Below are positions 16,440 to 22,188 of a stretch of DNA of 22,188 nt, one piece after another. Location of the stretch: assembly GCF_001039355.2 (NCBI RefSeq), contig NW_019775495.1, positions 194,977-217,164 on the forward strand. Reading direction: 5' to 3'. The position numbers were made by a program, and so were the translations under genes. The notes below the pieces were generated by a model. It saw only the letters and a list, made by a program, of their open reading frames with translations. It searched no databases and had not been told where the DNA came from. The stretch is from Lingula anatina (taxonomy: Eukaryota; Brachiopoda; Lingulata; Lingulida; Lingulidae). Position 1 is the first letter of the stretch; every line of letters begins with the position of its first letter.

Positions 16440-17175
16440 AAATCGATATACCCCATAGACAGATGTAAACTAAGGAATGGGCGCTATTTCTTACTTTCTT
16501 TTTAAAATACTGATTACTCTGGATTTTGTTCATCACTTATCTCAGAAGCAACAAGGTAATAAAAACTGATTTATTTTTTTAAGTATAAATATAAGGATTA
16601 TGTTGTTTCAATAACTGTATTTGCAGGTTTTTTTTTTACAATGTACTCTGTATCGGACCAGGTTCAGTTAGTAAAATTTAAGAAGAAGCAAAATTCACAG
16701 AAACAAAATTGAAAAAAGCTCAATTTTCCCGAAAAAATAAAAATAAAAACTTGAACATTATCGATTGGGGAGGGAGACCATAGTCAATGTGGCAATTTGT
16801 CACATCAAGCACGTAATGTTTGTGTTGTGATTGCATGCACAATGTTTTTTATGGCGCAACAATTAAATCAACGACATTATTTAATGATGCTACTGACGTA
16901 TCTGGCCCAAGGGTGTACAAGTGTGCAAACCAATAAATCTTCATATCAACATCTAATCTTACGTGAATGCAACGCGGACTGTTTATAAATGCCTTAAAGA
17001 GTTCATTATGAATTATCCAGCGAATTCGTATCATGGCCTAAAGTTTATTCATAACATTGTTACTTTTACCTATTAGGAGGGGTCGGTTTAGGCGATCTGT
17101 GACGTTTGTGTTTGTGTGTGTGTTTTTCCTGTCGGCATAAATCGTATGTGCACATGCCCAAGTGTCCAATAGATG
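16440..17175. repeat. Segmental repeat F, copy 1
   Basis: Homologous to copies at 17970-18750 and 19515-20235. Shared words include TCACAGAAACAAAATTG, CGTAATGTTTGTGTTGTGAT, ACTGACGTATCTGGCCCAAG, GGGTGTACAAG and TGTGCACATG. It lies directly upstream of the Ly6 promoter block. Indels between copies do not keep a reading frame, so it is not treated as coding. Confidence 0.75.
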
Positions 17176-17200
17176 CAGCCGAGACAGCCGATCCAAGACC

Positions 17201-17751
17201 CAGGCCTACCCAACTACCAGACTCGGCACCTAAGGATCCTGAATTAACCGGTATATCGGACCACACTACCCGTTTTCAAGGTGTGTGTCAGATCGCATTT
17301 CGGAGTATCAGCCAGAACACCGACAGGATGAGCCCTGGCATGCTCGGCTGTCAACTTGATTGGATAGTAAACGATTGTCGTAAAATCGCTATATGATTTT
17401 AAAACCGGGTGCATAAGTTTGAAAGCCACCTAGATAAACCTTAGACTGCCACATTAATCAAATACAATGCAAAAAAGCCCTATCAAAAGTGGTTAAAACA
17501 TTCAAACCAAATGTCATAAAGTCCCCATATATCCCCATAGAGACAATAAAATAGAGTACTCTAAAGTAAGAGTACAGTTTAAGGTTGTTCAGCCGAGCGT
17601 GGATGAGCCCGCAGTCGTGCTACAAAATTTGTTCTGGGGTATGATACTCCGAAATGCGATCTGACACACACCTTGAAAACGGGTAGCGTGGTCCGATATA
17701 CCGGTTAATTCAGGATCCTTAGGTGCCGAGTCTGGTAGTTGGGAAGGCCTG
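17201..17751. repeat. Near-perfect 110-bp inverted repeat
   Basis: Arms 17201-17310 and 17642-17751 are reverse complements with two mismatches in 110 bp and a 331-bp spacer. The arms start CAGGCCT and contain GGATCCTGAATTAACCGG. No gene is visible in the spacer. It may be a long-terminal-inverted-repeat element or a recent inverted duplication. Confidence 0.85.
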
Positions 17752-17969
17752 AAGACCGTGGTGATCCAGCTTTATTTGAGGGCCGAGTTAAGACACCGTG
17801 CCCGTTACTTGCCATAAGTGCAGGAAGCCAGATTCGTATAAAAGGGAGACAAAGCTACAGTATTTTAGTAAATGCCTTTGACAGAATTTCAATTATTTCT
17901 TATTTAACCAATGTTTAACCAAAGTTTAAAAAATAAAGTAATGAAAATTACTTTAAAATCGAGGAATCG

Positions 17970-18750
17970 ATATACAGTACCTCATACATGAAGATAAACG
18001 TAAACTTGGGATTGGGCACTAGTTCTTCCTTTCTTCTTCAAATATTGATAACTTTGGATTTTGTTCTTTACTTATCTCAAAAGCAACAAAGTAATGAAAA
18101 CTGATTTGAAAATTTATTTTTAATTATCAATACAAGGATTTTATTGTTTCAGTAAGTACATGTATTTACATGAGTTTTTTTTTTTTTTTTTACAGTATAG
18201 TCTGTATTGGGCCAGGTTCAGATATTGAAATTTAAGAAGTAGCAATGATTCACAGAAACAAAATTGAAACAGATCTCACATTTTCCGAAAGAGAAAAATA
18301 AGACCTGGAACATTATCAACTTGAAAGAAAGAGCATAGTCTATATCCCTTGGCAATGGATGTGTCACATAAAGCACGTAATGCTTGTGTTGTGATTGCGA
18401 GCTCAATGTTTTTACGGCGCAACACATAAATTAATGATGCTACTGATGTATCTGGCCCAAGGGTGTACAAGTGAGCAAACCAATAAATCTTTATACCATT
18501 TTCTTATCTAACGTGAATGCAAAGTGGGTTGTTTATGAAAGTCTTTTAAGAACCGTCAAGTCGTTTTCTTAATTCTAACTCGCGATGTGAAGACTTCATT
18601 ACGAATTACCCAATTGACTCTTTTTATGGCTTAAAGTTTATCAACATACTATTATTTTTACCTATTAGGATGTTTCTGTCTGGGTGATCTCTGGCGACCC
18701 CCCCCCCCCCCCCTCCGTCTATACAAATTGTTTGTGCACATGCCCATTAA
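17970..18750. repeat. Segmental repeat F, copy 2
   Basis: The second F copy, with the same internal order as copy 1. It contains a 16-base C run at 18698-18713 near its end. The minus-strand frame LGPDTSVASL seen in copies 1 and 3 is also here but is broken by indels between copies. Confidence 0.75.
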
Positions 18751-18970
18751 ATACATTGGTCGCTTGAAAAAGGTTCCCTCCTATTATTAAAATCGTTGGA
18801 AATAAATAAAGGACTTCAGAAACGTTAAAACTGATAATAAACATCTCCCCGCCTGAATGAAAGTTAATTCATTATTACTCGGGCTGACATCAGAGCATAA
18901 CCAAAATACAACAACCACGCGATGTGAATGTGTAGTGGAGCCATTGATACAATATACTTGTATATAATTT

Positions 18971-19125
18971 CATAAATGAAATTATAAAACAGAAGCTGAA
19001 AGAAAATACATACAGTTATCTTACGTCTAGCCTGGACATCAGTCTGATTAAAGACTACGCCCAGGTTGGCCCTAAAGAAATCCTTCTAAAGTTTTTTGGC
19101 TTGTGTTTGATAATTTTCATTAATG
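18971..19125. mobile_element. MITE, second full copy
   Basis: Same ends as the element at 15782 (CATAAATGAAATTATAAAAC ... TTTGATAATTTTCATTAATG) with a longer, diverged middle. Its left edge is also the left limit of the duplicated exon-1 block. Confidence 0.65.
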
Positions 19126-19215
19126 ATCCAACTACCAAGCTAAAGTACCTTTTTGCTCATTTATATGTTATATGTTTATTCATTAAGATAATAAAAGAAT
19201 AATACGATCACCTAC

Positions 19216-19324
19216 CATATCCGAAAGTTTTAAAGTTGCAGTCATAGCAGTGGAGTGGACTGAAACCAAAAGACGTAAAGACAAATCCAACAGAACTCAA
19301 ATATAGAAACACACGTAACATCAT
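19216..19324 (-). CDS. Duplicate Ly6 exon 1 (alternative first exon or partial gene)
   Basis: ATG at 19324-19322, 36 intact codons plus one base, donor GTAGGTG, phase 1. It codes MMLRVFLYLSSVGFVFTSFG then FSPLHCYDCNFKTFGY. Compared with exon 1 at 16108 the mature CYDCN part is unchanged, and the differences fall around the signal-peptide end (VFTSFGF for VSSSFGH). No second copy of exons 2 and 3 was found downstream before 16108. It could therefore splice in frame to 15548 as an alternative first exon, or be a leftover of an incomplete duplication. Confidence 0.7.
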
Positions 19325-19370
19325 TGTAGCTGTCTCTTGGTGGGTGTGAAGTATTTAACTTATGCAAGAC

Positions 19371-19378
19371 TCTATATA
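19371..19378 (-). promoter_or_regulatory. TATA box of the duplicate Ly6 exon 1
   Basis: TATATAGA, 54 bp before the ATG, in the middle of a block conserved with the promoter of the first copy, including GGCCAGATTTCTGAACAATT upstream. Confidence 0.5.
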
Positions 19379-19514
19379 GTCTTACCAATTGTTCAGAAAT
19401 CTGGCCACGTCTTAACTGTCTGTCAGGTTAACTGTGGGCCAGATCAGGATTTGTACTTTGTCTGGTGGATGTTGTTTATACTTACAACATGTGACCTATC
19501 TTCTGTGAAGACGT

Positions 19515-20235
19515 AAACGTAGGAATGGGTGTTATTCCTCCCTTTCCTTTTTATTTACTGATTACTCTGGATCTCTTTCATCAATTATCTCAAAGGGCAA
19601 CAAAGTAATAAATGATCATTGGAAATTTTATTTAATATATTATAAATATAAGGGTTATATTGTGTCAAAAACTACATGTGTACTCTACATCGGGCAAGGT
19701 TCAGATATTGAAATTTAAGAAGTAGCAATGATTCACAGAAACAAAATTGATGTCAAATTTCACGAAAGAGAAAAATAAAACCTGGAACAATATCGACTGG
19801 AAAGAAAGAGCATGGTCTATATCCCCTGGCAATGTGTCACATACAGGACGTAATGTTTGTGTTGTGATTGCACGCTCAATGTTTTTACGGCGCAACACAG
19901 TATTTAATAATGCTACTGACGTATCTGGCCCAAGGGTGTACAAGTGTGCAAACCAGTAAATCTTCGTATCAACATCTAATCTTACGTAAAGGCAACGCGG
20001 CTTGTTTATAAATGTCTTAAACCGTCAAGCTGCTTTTCTAATTCTAACTCGCGGTGTGAAGAGTTCATTATGAATTATCCAACGAATTCGTATAATGGCC
20101 TAAAGTGTATTCACAACATTGTTATTTTTACTTATTAGGAGTGATCGATCTAAGCGATCAGTGACGTTTTTTTGTTTTTTTCCTGTCTGCATCATTCGTA
20201 TGTGCACATGTCCATCAAATACATTGCTCACATGA
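19515..20235. repeat. Segmental repeat F, copy 3
   Basis: The third F copy, upstream of the duplicate Ly6 exon 1. It joins that block almost directly, without the roughly 150 bp present between the first exon-1 block and F copy 1, so a deletion has occurred here. Confidence 0.75.
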
Positions 20236-20652
20236 AAAAGCAAAACATCTGTTTAAGAGATGACTGTAATTTCCACTTATACTGCTGTGTCAGATTTTAG
20301 CTATCTCTATAACAAAAAGCAATTTTAACCATGAATTCAAACTGTAAAACCGTAAGAGTATTTCTCCCAAAGATGCAATATTGTTTTATTATTATTTGAA
20401 TTTTTTTGCAATTTCATTAATCCATTTCTGTTTTTAAATTATTTTGTATTTTCGGAACTTGCTTTTTTCTCTGTGCAACTTCATTTGAGTTTTGACCTTT
20501 AGTTGAGATAAATTGACAGTGCTGAAGGGTCAGTGATCACGTGTAAAATGTACGTTTGGTGACATACCAAACAAAATAGTACAAATACAGCCAGCTTCCA
20601 CTCTCTTTTCTGTCCCAGATTTGATCTTGTTGGAGATGATGAATAATGACAT

Positions 20653-21130
20653 TACCAAGGGAATCCCCTGGGAGAGGTCACGTGGCAACCTCCCGTTTCA
20701 ACAATTGTTAATCATTTGTATAATCTTACAAAATCACATTTTTAATTCAAGCATTAAACAATGTCCTTTTTTTTAGAATCCACCTTCCTTCCGGCGATCA
20801 ATATTTTACTATCATTAATATTTTAAAAGCACTCATGGTTAATGTGCATTCTACGTAGACCACTTCTATCCATACACACAATCATGGGTGTGACCCAGGC
20901 ACATATATCGCAATCAAATTTGATAAGACAGCAGACCAATTCAGATAATTCAAAATATTAGTAATCACCACGAAAGAAGGTATATGGTAAATACCTAATT
21001 ATAATAGTTCTCTCAAATATTTGAGTTTAGTCACTGCACTCGCAATAAGTTATCAAATGTATAAAATGTCAGTTGCATTGGATCTTGGTGACCCGACTAA
21101 GAATTCATAGAAATACTAGAATTTACTATT
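20653..21130. repeat. Segmental repeat D, copy 2
   Basis: Shares GGTCACGTGGCA, TGTATAATCTTACAAAAT, TGTGACCCAGGCACAT and GGTGACCC...ACTAAGAATT with copy 1 at 13987-14430 in the same order and orientation. No coding frame is seen. Confidence 0.65.
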
Positions 21131-22188
21131 TTTTTAATCTTTATTTTTATAAATAAGGGGAAGTTTGTCTATTTTGATCCTTTATAACAAGAAGTTTCTA
21201 GGCTTAATCACCAAAATGTATATGCACTGCACTAAGCTAAGTTGGGGTAGTCAAACGACGTGAAATTCAAGACACATTACGGAATTCAGGAGTCACACAA
21301 CATTTTGGTCAGCGTTCCTTGCATATTGTTATTTTCACTACCACTTCAATGCATTTTTGATCATCAACAATGACCTCTTAAATTATTTTTTTTAATACAT
21401 AGCTTATAAATTAAAAAAAGTTTGAATGTACATAATTTCCAATTAACTCTAAAGTATCTCTGTAGTTAATGTATCTGGGGAGGGGGGGGGGCAAACACGT
21501 AATACTGCCTCTCTCTTCTCCTTTCGATATTTCAAATTCTTATTAAAGGTCTATGTTTACAGCCCACGTACATAGGTTTAGTAATCATGTAAGCAAGTAG
21601 AGAGAATTTTACAACTTTTATTGACCCTAGGTTTTCGACTCTTTATTGTAATTTATGAAACTATGAATTTATGACCTTTGTGTAAAGAAATAAAAATGTT
21701 AATGAAAATTCGCTCTTTTTTAACTTTGATTTTACTTTACAAAGACTATTCTATCAAATATATCTGGAATTGCGCCTAAAGAAAGGTTATCATCATCATT
21801 ATGACCATCATTATTATTATAATTATTATTATTAATCCACTCTCGATATTCACATCCAGACATGAGAGATGTCGATTTTAATTTCACCTAAGTCATAAAC
21901 CTCTTTTTTCCTTTTACAAAAGGGCTTATTTCATAGGAGAGTTTAATGCACCGAAAGAAAAATTTGGGTTATTCTTTGCCACAATATTATAATTTCAGTC
22001 GTGAGGGGGTTTGTGTACATGAGGTTCATTGACGTTGTGTATATTTTTGTTCTCAGCTATCACATTTAACTAAGTATTTTAAAAATAAAACAAAACGTGT
22101 CATTTTTGTTGTGTCATTTATTTCATAAACTTTTGGAAATCATACATATGCAAGCAAAAGCGTAAATTTTGAATTGAGAAAGTAATTC
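21131..22188. other. Gene-free AT-rich DNA to the window end
   Basis: No exon or domain recognised. There is a G run at 21482-21491 and an (ATT)n/(CAT)n microsatellite at about 21789-21836. By the spacing in the first unit, exons 2 and 3 of a neighbouring Ly6 gene could lie here or just beyond the window, but I looked for the CxC....CN motif and did not see it. Confidence 0.4.

Noticed and set aside
17106-17396. A 96-codon plus-strand open frame overlapping the inverted repeat
   Set aside because: It runs from a TG microsatellite-like start across one arm of the inverted repeat, and the frame is not kept in the other arm or F copies.
16849-19943. Minus-strand frames with LGPDTSVA and RRKNIE..ITTQ.LR in the three F copies
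   Set aside because: The shared words follow nucleotide similarity. Indels that are not multiples of three break the frame between copies, so coding is not supported.

Overview
The window is intron-rich animal DNA. It is AT-rich, with spliced genes, GT-AG introns, polyadenylation signals, microsatellites and many short interspersed repeats. Both genes recognised here are on the minus strand and only appear when exons are joined by hand, because most exons are about 100 bp. The gene families (an ANK-Death-TIR protein and a Ly6/uPAR protein) and the lineage-style repeats suggest a marine invertebrate. A mollusc is my best guess, but no marker proves it.

Gene 1 (12148 down to 1472) starts with an ATG in an ankyrin-repeat exon. 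It continues through a tandem array of almost identical phase-0 exons of 99 bp, each coding for exactly one ankyrin repeat. Then come a short helical linker exon, a Death domain split over two exons, a TIR domain exon and a coiled-coil last exon with a stop at 1472-1474 and an AATAAA at 1299-1304. Every exon phase fits, giving a model of about 725 residues. Death followed by TIR is the MyD88 order, here with an ankyrin array in front, so a cytoplasmic innate-immune signalling adaptor is the likely role. The array has two dead exons (one with a lost splice donor, one truncated). The TIR and coiled-coil exons are tandemly duplicated, and the two units meet in an in-frame exon fusion.

Inside the ankyrin array, 7445-9440 is filled by a tandem interspersed repeat with hairpin ends and many AGGTCA-type half sites. 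It contains one N that marks a doubtful assembly join. Intron 1 holds a 148-bp foldback hairpin and part of a MITE.

From 12230 to 13986 I see no gene, only diverged repeat-like DNA.

Gene 2 (16108 down to 15113) is a complete three-exon gene for a 120-residue secreted ten-cysteine Ly6/uPAR protein, with both introns in phase 1 and a TATA box 56 bp before the ATG. Its first exon plus promoter is duplicated at 19216-19324, intact, with no second set of downstream exons in the window. The surrounding DNA (14.0-21.1 kb) is a mosaic of segmental repeats: a D block twice, an exon-1 block twice, an F block three times, and one near-perfect 110-bp inverted repeat. From 21.13 kb to the end no gene is visible.
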